Shown piece by piece: positions 1 through 8,682 of a DNA stretch of 21,841 bases. Location: the IMG/VR virus record IMGVR_UViG_3300040801_000125, positions 1 through 21,841 of that record; one strand, given 5' to 3'. Position 1 is the first letter of the stretch. The number at the start of each line of letters is the position of its first letter. Position numbers and translations under genes: made by a program. Source of the stretch: a virus. The notes under the pieces were generated by a model. The model was not told the DNA's origin. It was given only the letters and a program-made list of their open reading frames with translations, and did no database searches.

Positions 1-1457
1 CCTGCCTTCAGCTTGAGGTGGTTTTGGATCGTCCAGAATCCTGTGATGGTCGCTGCTTCCGCTTTCCTTGGGAAGGCTGCGGAGGAATACCCGTTCAGCG
101 TGTTGGCGTCATTGGCAGCGTTCTGAGCCACTAAGGACCAGTGATAAGCCGACTTGCCGGTCTTGCCGTCATAGCTGACATCGACGTTGTATCCAGCGTT
201 GGCCCAATCATAGGCGGCGCCTTCATGGTTCCCAGCCAACTGCGCATTGGTCTGTGCGGTACCCGCATGGCCCTGAGCCTGATCTCGGTAGTCCTCGGCG
301 GTATCCCTGGCGTTGATCGCTTGGGTCCGGTAGCCGTCCGCTTGGTTGGCCGCATTGATCGCCGCTGCCTGGGCCAACCCCGCTGCCGCCTCACTGTCAG
401 ACGCAGCACCCGCTGAATCGGAAGCCGCCGAGGCACTATTGCTAGCCTCTTGAGCCTTGGTGGTAGCCGTGGTGGCCGAACCTGACGCGGAATCAGCACT
501 ATTGGAGGCCGACAACGCATAACCCGACGCATCACCAGCGGCATCAAGTGCGACATCCCGGTACCCAAGGGTCGTGTTCCGATACGCTAAGGCATCGTCC
601 TTGTAGCCATCAGCCGCAGAGGCCGAGTTGCTGGCATTCAGCTCAGAGGTGGACGCTTGATCCCTGTAGCCCTCTGCCGCATCGCGAGCTTCCAGGGCTT
701 GGGTCCGGTAGCCTAGCGCGTTGTTTGCAGCACCCCCAGCCTCATCCGCCGACGCAGCAGCCTCAGCCTCACTGTTGGCCGCGTTGGTTTCGGACGTTGC
801 GGCAGCACTCGCGGAAGCGCTCGCAGCATTGGCCGAGGAGTTCGCTGCACCGGCTGATAAACTCGCATTGTCCGCCGAGTCCGCAGCGTCATTGGCCGAA
901 CTCGCTGCAGCATTCGCGCTGCCCTCAGCGTTGCCCGCCGCAGTCTGGGCTGCCATCTTCGAGACCAAGGCAGCCGCCCGTTCCTCATCAGCCTTCTGTG
1001 CGTAGTGGTAGGCGGAATAGCCAGAGAGGCCATCGAAATCAACGGCAACATCCTCAGCTTCATTCGCCCAATCATAGGCCGCATTGACCTGTGCAGAGAG
1101 ACTGTCGGAGACATTGGTTGCGGTCTCCAGAGCATTATTGGCTTCAGTGAATGACTCCTGAAAGAGGGAGAGCAATTGATTGAAGCCCAGATCGAGATCA
1201 CGTTCTCGCAGGACTGACGCATCCTGAAAGTTGGTCAGCATCTCGTCGTTCTTGGTCCTACGCCGGACAGTCACCAGCGTTCCACTGGTGGGCACAAAGT
1301 CGATCTTGACGGTGCTGTCGGTGTCGAATGACCAATGGTCAGTCAGGGTTCCATCTAATAGAACCTGGACATAGGATGAGCGTAAGTAGTTGAAAGGGAT
1401 GGTGAAATTTCGTGTAGACCCGTCAGCCACATAGTCGACGGTGGTGGTCACCGGCAT
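1..1457 (-). CDS. Tail fibre protein, T7 gp17-like N-terminus (partial, C-terminus beyond window)
   Basis: The frame is open without a stop from an ATG at 1457 to the window edge (485 full codons), so the C-terminal, receptor-binding part is missing. GGAGG lies about 8 bases before the ATG. Residues 1-110 look like the T7 tail-fibre N-terminal domain that attaches the fibre to the tail: the start MPVTTTVDYVADGST, then NFTIPFNYL, VQVLLDG and VTVRRRT. Residues about 155-405 are a low-complexity Ala/Ser/Asn/Asp shaft, probably a trimeric coiled coil, with repeated (G/A/D)YRxxA motifs (GYRTQA, GYRDQA, GYKDDA, GYRDVA). A module AAYDWAN...SAYH occurs before (from residue 126) and after (from 414) the shaft. 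TITGFWTIQNHL near the edge looks like the start of a new fibre domain. It is the last gene of the tail module, as gene 17 is in T7. Role: host recognition and adsorption. The N-terminal assignment is firm; the host receptor cannot be inferred. Confidence 0.9.
   Translation of the reverse strand, partial: MPVTTTVDYVADGSTRNFTIPFNYLRSSYVQVLLDGTLTDHWSFDTDSTVKIDFVPTSGTLVTVRRRTKNDEMLTNFQDASVLRERDLDLGFNQLLSLFQESFTEANNALETATNVSDSLSAQVNAAYDWANEAEDVAVDFDGLSGYSAYHYAQKADEERAAALVSKMAAQTAAGNAEGSANAAASSANDAADSADNASLSAGAANSSANAASASASAAATSETNAANSEAEAAASADEAGGAANNALGYRTQALEARDAAEGYRDQASTSELNASNSASAADGYKDDALAYRNTTLGYRDVALDAAGDASGYALSASNSADSASGSATTATTKAQEASNSASAASDSAGAASDSEAAAGLAQAAAINAANQADGYRTQAINARDTAEDYRDQAQGHAGTAQTNAQLAGNHEGAAYDWANAGYNVDVSYDGKTGKSAYHWSLVAQNAANDANTLNGYSSAAFPRKAEAATITGFWTIQNHLKLKA
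138..218 (-). repeat. Tail-fibre module AAYDWAN...SAYH, copy 2
   Basis: Codes for residues 414-440 of the tail fibre. It shares AAYDWAN, a V.V..DG..G.SAYH stretch and its spacing with the copy at 1002-1082. On the plus strand both copies contain the same cccaatcatagg core. The two copies bracket the Ala-rich shaft, which suggests internal duplication of a fibre segment. Confidence 0.75.
276..335 (-). repeat. Tail-fibre GYRTQA...YRDQA repeat, copy 2
   Basis: Codes for residues 375-394, beginning GYRTQAINARD and ending YRDQA. It matches 17 of 20 residues of the copy at 654-713, 126 residues upstream. The DNA is also alike, for example the shared plus-strand run cttgggtccggtagcc, so the duplication is fairly recent or maintained. 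Confidence 0.75.
654..713 (-). repeat. Tail-fibre GYRTQA...YRDQA repeat, copy 1
   Basis: Codes for residues 249-268, beginning GYRTQALEARD and ending GYRDQA. It pairs with the copy at 276-335. Weaker relatives (GYKDDA, AYRNTT, GYRDVA) lie between the two copies, so the shaft is built from a degenerate series of this unit. Confidence 0.75.
1002..1082 (-). repeat. Tail-fibre module AAYDWAN...SAYH, copy 1
   Basis: Codes for residues 126-152 of the tail fibre, directly after the gp17-like N-terminal domain. It pairs with the copy at 138-218. Confidence 0.75.
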
Positions 1458-1492
1458 CTGAAAACCTCCAATGAAACAGTAGGCAGGCGAAT

Positions 1493-1529
1493 GAGTTCCA
1501 ATGGGTCAACGAGTGACCCAAAGGAACTC
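1493..1529. promoter_or_regulatory. 37-base near-perfect palindrome before the tail-fibre gene
   Basis: It lies in the 85-base gap between the gp16-like stop (1543) and the tail-fibre ATG (1457). The arms are GAGTTCC, then a 2-base symmetric mismatch, then TGGGTCA, a 5-base loop, TGACCCA, 2 bases and GGAACTC: two perfect 7-bp stems around one internal loop. No T-run follows on the minus strand, so it is not a typical intrinsic terminator. By position it could be an RNA processing or stability hairpin for the fibre mRNA, a factor-dependent terminator, or a protein-binding site. T7 has a promoter (phi17) before this gene, but no T7-type promoter is recognisable here. Confidence 0.7.
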
Positions 1530-1542
1530 TCTAGGAATGTCA

Positions 1543-4500
1543 TTACCTCTCAGAGTAGAATGGCATGTCACTGACGGCTGCATTGAGCGCGTTCTGGACA
1601 CCCCAGATATTCTGGAGAAGGATGAGTGACGTGAGGTCGCGGACGTTACCCTGTGTCAATTGCACGTCGGGATTGAACGCTGCCGCTGGGAAGTCAGTCA
1701 TGACGCTGGAAGCCTTGTCGAGCATGTCGAACGTAGGGTTCCCGAGAATGCCCGTGCTCAGTCCAGTGGTTCGAGCATTTGCGAATAGCGCATCTTCCCC
1801 AATCGCTTCCATTGCAGTGTCAATTCCCATAGGTAATAGAGATGACCAGGCTGACCGGTAGAACCCATTCAGTGCCAGCTTCTCTGGCTGAAGGTTCTCT
1901 TCCAGGTACTCATCACGATCATCTCGCCCCGGTGCATTGGAATGGACCTTCAAGGCGTAGGCCAAGGAACCGGCCATCAGTGACGCGGAGAAGCTCAGGG
2001 TTGTCTCCATGTCGTGCATGCGTACCCCGTGGATCAGCTGTTTGCTCCAGGACACGTAGGAGAACGTCCTGAACTGCATGACCAGCTTGGCGAAGTCGTT
2101 GTGCATGATCTGCATGAGGTCTTGAGGATCGTTGCGCTGGATCGCCTTGCGTGTCCACTGGTGCATGGCATCCAGGAACCGTTCTCTGGCGGCGAGGTCG
2201 TCCCAGTTCTCCAGGTCCAGCGATCCCAGGCGGCGCCCGGTGATGCCTCCCTCGATCCACTTGCTGTGCTTCTTGAGCTGGTCGAAGACGCGATCCTTGA
2301 TCTCGCCGGTCAACCCCATGGACTCCAGGCGCTGCGGGCTGAGCTTCCTGCCCTTACCGAGTGCCTCCCTGGCCAGACGTTGGGCTGCCGCTCGGGCTCC
2401 CATGCGCTCGGCGAACATCTGGATGGGGTGCATCAGCGAGACGTCCGAGGTCATCCTGTTGACTCGCTGGAGCCCACGGTCGAGCTTGGTGTTGATCAGG
2501 GTGTCCAATTGCCCGTCGTCATACCTGCCCATCGGTTGGTCGATCAAGCGGTCAACGCCTGGGGCCAGGACAGCCTCAAGCTCAGCCGACAGCTCATCGT
2601 CCAGCTCACCATTGGCCATCCGCCGGAAGACGCCACGAAGCGCGGGCATCTGGTCCATCATGTTGCGGAATCCGAAGTTACCCACAGCTGCCGCGAGATC
2701 AGGAATCTGAGCGATACCGACCTGCCCCATCACTCGGGAGAATTGGTAGGCACGCAGGGAGCGCATGACCCCGTAGGCTTTACGGTGGGCGTCGTTGTAG
2801 TCCCGCAGCGGTCGACCCATGATCATCTTGTGCACAGCCTTGAGCGCATCGAGGTCGGACTTGACCTGATCGGGATGGAGCCCGTAGCGGTGCCCGCTGT
2901 TCTCGATGGTCTGCACGAGCTTCTCGAAGTCAGCATCAGGTCGCCGGAACCCCGCTTCAGCCAGGCCGATCGAGCCGGACATCTGGCGCAGGTAGCTCTC
3001 CATGATGACTTCAGCGTTGTTCTCGAACATCTCGTCCAGCCGGACCAGCGTGCCATCCTCAGCAGCCATGGATTCCGCTTCGTTCAACGCTAGGCGACGC
3101 CTGGCTCGGGTGATCTTGCCGGTCTCCTTGGAAGCCGTACCACTGACCAGATCGTCGAGTCGGTCGAGGTCTTCCTCGCTGAGCTTGCGCAACGGCGAGT
3201 CAGCATCGGCCTCAGAGGCCATCTTCTGCAGTTCCTCCTTGAGCCAGCGGGCCTGGTTCCCAGCGAACAGTCGACCGGTGAAGGGGTCGCTGCGTGTCTG
3301 GTGGCGCTTCACTGCACCGATGTAGGCTGAGGCCAGCAGGTCGGCGGCTTCACTGTCGATGCCCTCGGACCCGTTCATGATCGCGTTCGAGACCAGCCGT
3401 TCCAGACGCACAGACCCCAACTTGGCTTCCAGCTTGCGCAAGCCGTCATGGCTGTGGACGCGCATGAGGTACTGAGGATTCTCTGGGATCTCATCGAACC
3501 CGTGGAGTCCTGCCCGCTGGGCTCGCTCGAGGACTTCAGCGTTGATCTCTCGAAGCGCGTTGGCTGCACGCTGGACGTGAGGATCGGTGGTGTAGTTGGG
3601 ATCACGGATGGTCCGTCCGACCTGCTCCGCAAACTGATCGCGGCCCTTGCCGGACCAGCGCTGGGCACCGTTGAGCCCCTGTGCCTTGGCCCATTCCTTG
3701 TAGGCTGGGAGGTACTGGCGATAGGACTTGGCCATGCTCGACCGGAAGTGCCTGGTGGAGCGGTCCATCGCGTTGACAGGGGCTGGGCCTTTGCCAGCTC
3801 GCCCGTGCAACGTTGGGAACAGCCGCTCGGCACCCCAAGCGAGGACGTCATGAGCACTGCCGAACAGGCGACCCCGCATGTTGAACTCACCCTTGGCGGC
3901 ATTCTTCGGGGGCCGGTCACGCTTGGCGATCTCGACGAGGTTCTCTTCTGATTCCAACAGCGTGTCGTCGACATAGTTGGCGTAGGCAGCACCGGCAGAG
4001 TTGCCCTGATCGGGAGCATCCGGCGTGTCCTCGGCGTTCACCTTGGACACCACCTGATCCCCCTCCAGATCGATCTGTGCGGCCCGTGCTGGCCTTGTTC
4101 GGCTGGCCCTGCCCTCTCGCACTGCTTGGTTGATGATCGCCTCGTCAGCAGCTCTGAGGCCCGCCTCTGGGGTCTTGCTGAGGGCACCGGCAGCACCGCC
4201 AATGGTGAATCCTGCGAGCCCTGCAATGATCACGTCATCCACTGTGCGGAAGGGGTCTTCCTGAGCCAGATAGCTCTCCACAGCAACGTTCTCGGCAGCG
4301 GTGACTCCGCCGATCCTGACGGCACGCTGGAGCTTGGTCAGGCGCGAGCCCCACATCGCCAGCGACCCTAGACCACCAGTGATGGCCCCTAGGGCGATGA
4401 CGCTGGGATCGCCGACCGCTGCCAGCATGCGAAGACCGAAGCCAGTGGCCCCTGCCTCAGCCAGCATCTCCTCGTTGGCCTTGACTTCATCCAGGTTCTC

Positions 4501-4938
4501 CCGGATGGCCTGGGCGTGCTCCCAAGAGACAGCCTCGGCGAAGTGGTCCTCGAAGCGCTCCAGGTGGTCAGCATCGAGCCCACCATAGAGCCGCTCCTTC
4601 TTCTCCTGGTCGAGATCACCAAGGCTGAAGTCCGGGTCAGGCTCGAAGCCCGAGAGGTCAGAGGCTCGCATGAACCAGCTCGAGACCCACTCGGCTTCCA
4701 TCGCTGCCCCGGCAAGTTCCAGAATGCCCGCTTGGTCCTCCTGGGCGCGCGCCTGTTCCCTGGCGAACTGCTCCTCCTTGGACGCATAGGACTCCTGCTG
4801 GAACTGCTGGGCCATGGGGTCACTGTAGGCCCGTCCCTGGGCGTCAGCGGTGCTGGGCTCGACAGTTTCCGTGTCGGGCATCTCGGTGGGGATGTCGGAC
4901 CCGTAGAGGGCGTCGGTGTTGGTGAGATCATCAGCCAT
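1543..4938 (-). CDS. Internal virion protein, T7 gp16-like (ejection/DNA-translocation protein)
   Basis: A protein of 1131 residues; T7 gp16 has 1318. The ATG at 4938 (MADDLTNTDALYGSD) is preferred over an in-frame start 16 codons upstream because GAGGAGAGG lies just before it and the preceding gene stops 2 bases upstream. The N-terminus is acidic and Gln-rich. A hydrophobic, Gly-rich region (about residues 165-255, with LGAITGGLGSLAMWG and IIAGLAGFTIGGAAGAL) could insert into the cell envelope. The C-terminal region (QFRTFSYVSWSKQL, then SLMAGSLAYALKVH and a DRDEYLEENL motif) matches the pattern of the T7 gp16 C-terminal region. It lies after the gp15-like gene and before the tail fibre, as in T7. 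In T7 this protein sits in the inner core and is ejected to form the channel through which DNA enters. The N-terminal lytic transglycosylase domain of T7 gp16 is not visible. Confidence 0.85.
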   Translation of the reverse strand: MADDLTNTDALYGSDIPTEMPDTETVEPSTADAQGRAYSDPMAQQFQQESYASKEEQFAREQARAQEDQAGILELAGAAMEAEWVSSWFMRASDLSGFEPDPDFSLGDLDQEKKERLYGGLDADHLERFEDHFAEAVSWEHAQAIRENLDEVKANEEMLAEAGATGFGLRMLAAVGDPSVIALGAITGGLGSLAMWGSRLTKLQRAVRIGGVTAAENVAVESYLAQEDPFRTVDDVIIAGLAGFTIGGAAGALSKTPEAGLRAADEAIINQAVREGRASRTRPARAAQIDLEGDQVVSKVNAEDTPDAPDQGNSAGAAYANYVDDTLLESEENLVEIAKRDRPPKNAAKGEFNMRGRLFGSAHDVLAWGAERLFPTLHGRAGKGPAPVNAMDRSTRHFRSSMAKSYRQYLPAYKEWAKAQGLNGAQRWSGKGRDQFAEQVGRTIRDPNYTTDPHVQRAANALREINAEVLERAQRAGLHGFDEIPENPQYLMRVHSHDGLRKLEAKLGSVRLERLVSNAIMNGSEGIDSEAADLLASAYIGAVKRHQTRSDPFTGRLFAGNQARWLKEELQKMASEADADSPLRKLSEEDLDRLDDLVSGTASKETGKITRARRRLALNEAESMAAEDGTLVRLDEMFENNAEVIMESYLRQMSGSIGLAEAGFRRPDADFEKLVQTIENSGHRYGLHPDQVKSDLDALKAVHKMIMGRPLRDYNDAHRKAYGVMRSLRAYQFSRVMGQVGIAQIPDLAAAVGNFGFRNMMDQMPALRGVFRRMANGELDDELSAELEAVLAPGVDRLIDQPMGRYDDGQLDTLINTKLDRGLQRVNRMTSDVSLMHPIQMFAERMGARAAAQRLAREALGKGRKLSPQRLESMGLTGEIKDRVFDQLKKHSKWIEGGITGRRLGSLDLENWDDLAARERFLDAMHQWTRKAIQRNDPQDLMQIMHNDFAKLVMQFRTFSYVSWSKQLIHGVRMHDMETTLSFSASLMAGSLAYALKVHSNAPGRDDRDEYLEENLQPEKLALNGFYRSAWSSLLPMGIDTAMEAIGEDALFANARTTGLSTGILGNPTFDMLDKASSVMTDFPAAAFNPDVQLTQGNVRDLTSLILLQNIWGVQNALNAAVSDMPFYSER

Positions 4939-4940
4939 GA

Positions 4941-7922
4941 TTAAGCCTCTCCTCGGCGCTTGAGTTCTTGATCGAAGTCCTTCCACAGCGGATCACCCCG
5001 TTCCTTGAAGAGATCACGGGCGGACTTCAGGGCTGGAGTAGCGTAGGCGTAGAGCAAACGCGGGTTTCCAGCGGAGGTGCGAGTGTTCGCCCGGCTGGTC
5101 TGCTGGTTGCCCTGCAGCGCCTCCATATTCTTCAGAGGATCGACAGGCTTGCCGTCAGGGCTGCGCACCTCGAAGTGCAGGTGAGGCCCGGTGGACTTAC
5201 CGGTGGAGCCGACGGTCGCGATGTTGTCGCCGCGCATGACACGCTGGCCCTTCTTGACGTTGAGCGTCTCTGCGTGGGCGTAGCGGGTGACGTGACCATC
5301 AGGATGCTCGATCTCGACCATGTAGCCATAGCCCCCTCGCTTCCCGGCGGACTTGACGACACCCCCAGCGACGGCGGTGATCGGCGTGCCTGACGGTGCA
5401 GCGATGTCAACGCCTGTGTGCATCTTCTTGACCTTATCGATCGGGTGCATCCGCATACCGAAGTTCGAGCTGATTCGGCCCTCAGTCGCCAACGGCCAGA
5501 CGGATTGGTCAGACGACTGTTGCCTTGTGTCAACCGAAGGTTCGACCATGAGTTCCTCTGGGGTCAGCTGGTTGTCGCCGCCCTGGCCATCCTCAGGGGA
5601 AGGAATCCTGGCGTTCATGATCATAGGGTTGGAGATCAGGTTGTCCTCGCCTGCCTGCTCGATCGACCGGATACGCTTCTGGCGCAGTGCCTCGCTAAGC
5701 ACTCGCAGCTGAGCACTGGTGAAGCGACCAGCGGTCAACTCCATGGTCTCGCCGTTGGGCAGCTCCCAGGTCTTCTTGTCACCAGCGTTGACCACGGGGC
5801 CGAGCGACTTGGACTTCAGGGTCCAGACCGACTGCCCGCCGACAGTATCAGGGACCAGCGCAAGATCACCTGGGTCATCAATGCCCAGTGCCTCGCCGAG
5901 CCCTGAGGCGACATACTCGTCAGCCACGTACTCGGAGATGGTCTCGATGTTCGGTGGGATCGCTCGGTTACCCTTGGTGAAGGCGAAGCCGTTGATGGAC
6001 ATATAGTTGCCCTTCAGGGCATCGGTGGTGATCTTGAAGGCTTGCTTGGGGCTGAAGCCCATCTCCATCAGGGACCGGGCAGAGGTCTTGATGTCCCGCT
6101 TGATGCCCTGCCCGTTGATGACATCGGTCTGCCCACCCTGCCACCAGGACCGGGAGGCTGTCCCCATGACGTCACGAACGGCTTTCTGCAGGTGTTCGCT
6201 GCGATCACTCAGGGCTGAGGTATCGGTCAGCGGCGTGGTGTTCTCCTTCATGCGGGCGACCTGCAGCATCGCTTGATCGGTGTCACCCTTGAACTGGCCC
6301 TTCTCCAATGTGGCCACAGCCTCGTAGAAGGTCTTGGTCTCCTTGTCGACGCCAAGTGCCGATAGCGCACCCTGTGCCTTGAACTCCCTGTACCAGGCCA
6401 TGGCTTCCTTGGCGGCATCCGGGGCCTTGCCCTCAACGAATGCCTTGGCGCTGATCAAGGTGGTCGCTGTCTCGAGCTTGTCGTTGATGTCCTCCCACTG
6501 GTAGCCACTCTGGGCCAGCCAGCTGACGGCATTCTTGGTGACCTGAGGCTTCTCTCGGGGATCAAAGCCTGGGCTTGTGGCCTCACCGAGGGCGATCGTG
6601 GCGATCTGCTCACGCAGCTCATCACCTTCCATGGACTTCATCTGCGTCGGATCGGTCTGGGAGATGACCTGCATGTCGGAGATGTCCCAGATGGCCGAAG
6701 GATCGGCAGCGACAGCGGCAGCCCACGTCTCGATCTCGGTGTTGACCCGCTGGCGAAGTTCGTCGTCGACCTGGCGCTTGGTGTACTCCTGCGCCATCTT
6801 GAGCCTGGACTTCTGTGAGGTCGCCTTGATCCTGGCGATCTGACTCGGGGTCCAGACATCCTTGATCCAAGGGTTGGCCTCGATGTCCTCCTGGATGTCT
6901 TCGCCCAGCGCAGCTCGATACTGCAGGTCCACCAGGAAGCCCTGGTTCACTTCACTGAGCCTGTCGGACTCACGACGCTTGGCCGTTTGTCTGATGGCAT
7001 CGACCTGCTCGCGATACTTGCGCTTCCCAGCGATCGCAGGGATGGTCTCCCCGTCGACCCCTTGGCGCTCTTTCAGTAGCAGCTCCTCGACCAGCGACTC
7101 GTGACCCTGATCGGCAGCCCAAGCGGCAGTCTCGATGACCAGCTCGTCCATCTGAGCGTTCGACAGGTTCAGGTCAGTGCCCGGCCCGTAGCGCCCGTAG
7201 AGCCCCCGGACCCGCTGAGCGATCGCCTCAGGCGGCAAGTCTTCGGCCAGTCCCGCCTGGACAGCCGACAACGCTGTGCCGTAGAAGCCCTCGATGGCCC
7301 GCTCCTGCTGCTTGGCGGCTAGCGCGTTCTGCTGTTCGGTGCGGAGCTTCGGCAGGATGTCCGTGAGTTGACCCTTGATGGTCTCCTGGATGAGAGGGTC
7401 GTCGTACTCTTGGAGGATGGGATCAAGGTGATGGCTGAGGAGCTGGTCGACGCTGGTTTGCGTCAGATCGGTCTGCCCGGACTTGATCCCAGCGAACATC
7501 TTGGTCGCCGCCGAGTAGCCCATGCGCAGCGCAAACTGCTCCTTGAGGGCCTTGCGGTGGTTGGGGCCAAGCAGCTGAGCCTGCTCCTCGTAGAACGCTT
7601 TGGCCTCTTGGTCGTCCATCGAGTACAGCTCGTACTGCAGCTCTTCGGCCTTCTTGTTGCGCTCAGCCTCGAGATACTTCGAGATGTGACCTGTGATCTC
7701 TGGGACCACGGTTGACAGGGCTTTGCCCACCTGGTGCAGCGAGGACTCGTTGAGCCATCGGGCAGAGGAGCGCTCATAGGGGAGGGCAGCCTTCTCGGGC
7801 ATCCTAGGCTTGGCATCGCGACCGGACTTGCTCGGCGCGGCCTTGCGGTCAAAGGTTCGTTGGTAGGCTTCAGTATCGACGGGGCTCGCCGCCGGTCGGA
7901 ATCCTGGAGCGTTGATCGCCAT
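4941..7922 (-). CDS. Internal virion protein, gp15 position, with C-terminal M23 (LytM) peptidase domain
   Basis: A protein of 993 residues, longer than T7 gp15 (747). The start ATG at 7922 (MAINAPGFRP) has GAGGAG about 10 bases upstream; an in-frame ATG 53 codons earlier lies inside the preceding gene and is rejected. The first 800 or so residues are helical and charged with no recognised motif. Residues about 812-930 form an M23 metallopeptidase domain: NFGMRMHP, then HTGVD (H835, D839), YAH (H883) and GPHLHFEV (H914, H916). H835, D839 and H916 fit the zinc ligands, H883 and H914 the catalytic histidines. The domain should cut peptidoglycan cross-links at DNA ejection. A short tail of about 60 residues follows. 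The gene lies between the gp14-like and gp16-like genes, 2 bases from the latter. The gp15 assignment rests on position; the peptidase domain is clear. Confidence 0.88.
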   Translation of the reverse strand: MAINAPGFRPAASPVDTEAYQRTFDRKAAPSKSGRDAKPRMPEKAALPYERSSARWLNESSLHQVGKALSTVVPEITGHISKYLEAERNKKAEELQYELYSMDDQEAKAFYEEQAQLLGPNHRKALKEQFALRMGYSAATKMFAGIKSGQTDLTQTSVDQLLSHHLDPILQEYDDPLIQETIKGQLTDILPKLRTEQQNALAAKQQERAIEGFYGTALSAVQAGLAEDLPPEAIAQRVRGLYGRYGPGTDLNLSNAQMDELVIETAAWAADQGHESLVEELLLKERQGVDGETIPAIAGKRKYREQVDAIRQTAKRRESDRLSEVNQGFLVDLQYRAALGEDIQEDIEANPWIKDVWTPSQIARIKATSQKSRLKMAQEYTKRQVDDELRQRVNTEIETWAAAVAADPSAIWDISDMQVISQTDPTQMKSMEGDELREQIATIALGEATSPGFDPREKPQVTKNAVSWLAQSGYQWEDINDKLETATTLISAKAFVEGKAPDAAKEAMAWYREFKAQGALSALGVDKETKTFYEAVATLEKGQFKGDTDQAMLQVARMKENTTPLTDTSALSDRSEHLQKAVRDVMGTASRSWWQGGQTDVINGQGIKRDIKTSARSLMEMGFSPKQAFKITTDALKGNYMSINGFAFTKGNRAIPPNIETISEYVADEYVASGLGEALGIDDPGDLALVPDTVGGQSVWTLKSKSLGPVVNAGDKKTWELPNGETMELTAGRFTSAQLRVLSEALRQKRIRSIEQAGEDNLISNPMIMNARIPSPEDGQGGDNQLTPEELMVEPSVDTRQQSSDQSVWPLATEGRISSNFGMRMHPIDKVKKMHTGVDIAAPSGTPITAVAGGVVKSAGKRGGYGYMVEIEHPDGHVTRYAHAETLNVKKGQRVMRGDNIATVGSTGKSTGPHLHFEVRSPDGKPVDPLKNMEALQGNQQTSRANTRTSAGNPRLLYAYATPALKSARDLFKERGDPLWKDFDQELKRRGEA

Positions 7923-7959
7923 CGTAGAGGTCTCCTCGGAGAAGTGATGAATCGGGTGA

Positions 7960-8682
7960 TCAGTTGCTGTACTGGGCGTAAGTGGAGATGCCTTGACCGA
8001 TAATGCTAAGGCCAGCCCCCAGCATGCTAGGACGGCTAACCGGCGGCGCGGGCTCCACAGGGTTGACAGGTGCAGGTTCATTGGGCATCTGAATGGGCTC
8101 GAACGAGAGGCGCGGCAGATTCAGGAGCGTGCTTTCGGCCTCGGCCTCGTAGCCTTCCATCTGGCGCTCAAGCTGACGCTGGGTCGCCTCGTTGCTCATG
8201 GTGTTCTGGGTGATCGCTGTGGACTCTTGGCGCTCGATCTCGCCGAGAAGCGCCTGAACAGAGTTGCCCCGGACACCTCGCTCGGCAGCGCCGGTTGTCA
8301 CTTGGGCACGCTGGTCCTGGCCTTGCTGCTGGTAGCTCATGTTCGCCAGCTCGGTTGCGATCGCCTCTTCGGTCATCCTGGCCATGGTGGTTGCGAGCTT
8401 GCCGAAGTAGTTCTGTTGGACGTTGCCTTCGACCTTCTCGCGCCAGACCTTGTAGCGCTCAAACTCGTTCTCCCGGTAGTCCAGGATGTCCTCGACGTAG
8501 GCCAGCTCATTGTTGTACTGCTCGTTCTGCCAGGCTTCGACTTCGCGAGCGTAGCGCCTGCGGGCGGCAGTGATGGCCCGGTTGTGGGACGCTTGGGCAT
8601 CAGCGGCGTCACTCTGGGCATTGGCACTCATCAAGCCGCCGACGACAGAGATGCCTGCTCCAATTGCGGCTGGTCCGCACAT
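7960..8682 (-). CDS. Internal virion protein, T7 gp14-like
   Basis: A protein of 240 residues (T7 gp14: 196). The ATG at 8682 (MCGPAAIGAGISVVGG) follows GGAGG by 8 bases; a TTG five codons upstream overlaps the ribosome binding site itself and is rejected. The N-terminal 20 residues are hydrophobic and Gly/Ala-rich, followed by a long Gln/Glu/Arg-rich helical stretch (about 30-185), a Pro-rich segment (EPAPVNPVEPAPP) and a C-terminal hydrophobic patch (MLGAGLSIIGQGI). Members of this family are packaged inside the head and ejected into the outer membrane at infection. The first 52 bases overlap the end of the gp13-like gene in another frame. Identification is from position, size and the N-terminal pattern. 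Confidence 0.8.
   Translation of the reverse strand: MCGPAAIGAGISVVGGLMSANAQSDAADAQASHNRAITAARRRYAREVEAWQNEQYNNELAYVEDILDYRENEFERYKVWREKVEGNVQQNYFGKLATTMARMTEEAIATELANMSYQQQGQDQRAQVTTGAAERGVRGNSVQALLGEIERQESTAITQNTMSNEATQRQLERQMEGYEAEAESTLLNLPRLSFEPIQMPNEPAPVNPVEPAPPVSRPSMLGAGLSIIGQGISTYAQYSN

Noticed and set aside
713-1222. Minus-strand Arg/Pro-rich frames at 131-568 and 713-1222 as genes
   Set aside because: They are out-of-frame shadows of the tail-fibre gene, whose own frame is open from 1457 to the window edge.
2014-3093. A 359-codon open frame on the plus strand, opposite the gp16-like gene
   Set aside because: It lies wholly antisense to a well-supported gene in GC-rich DNA where long antisense frames are common, and its translation shows no family motif.
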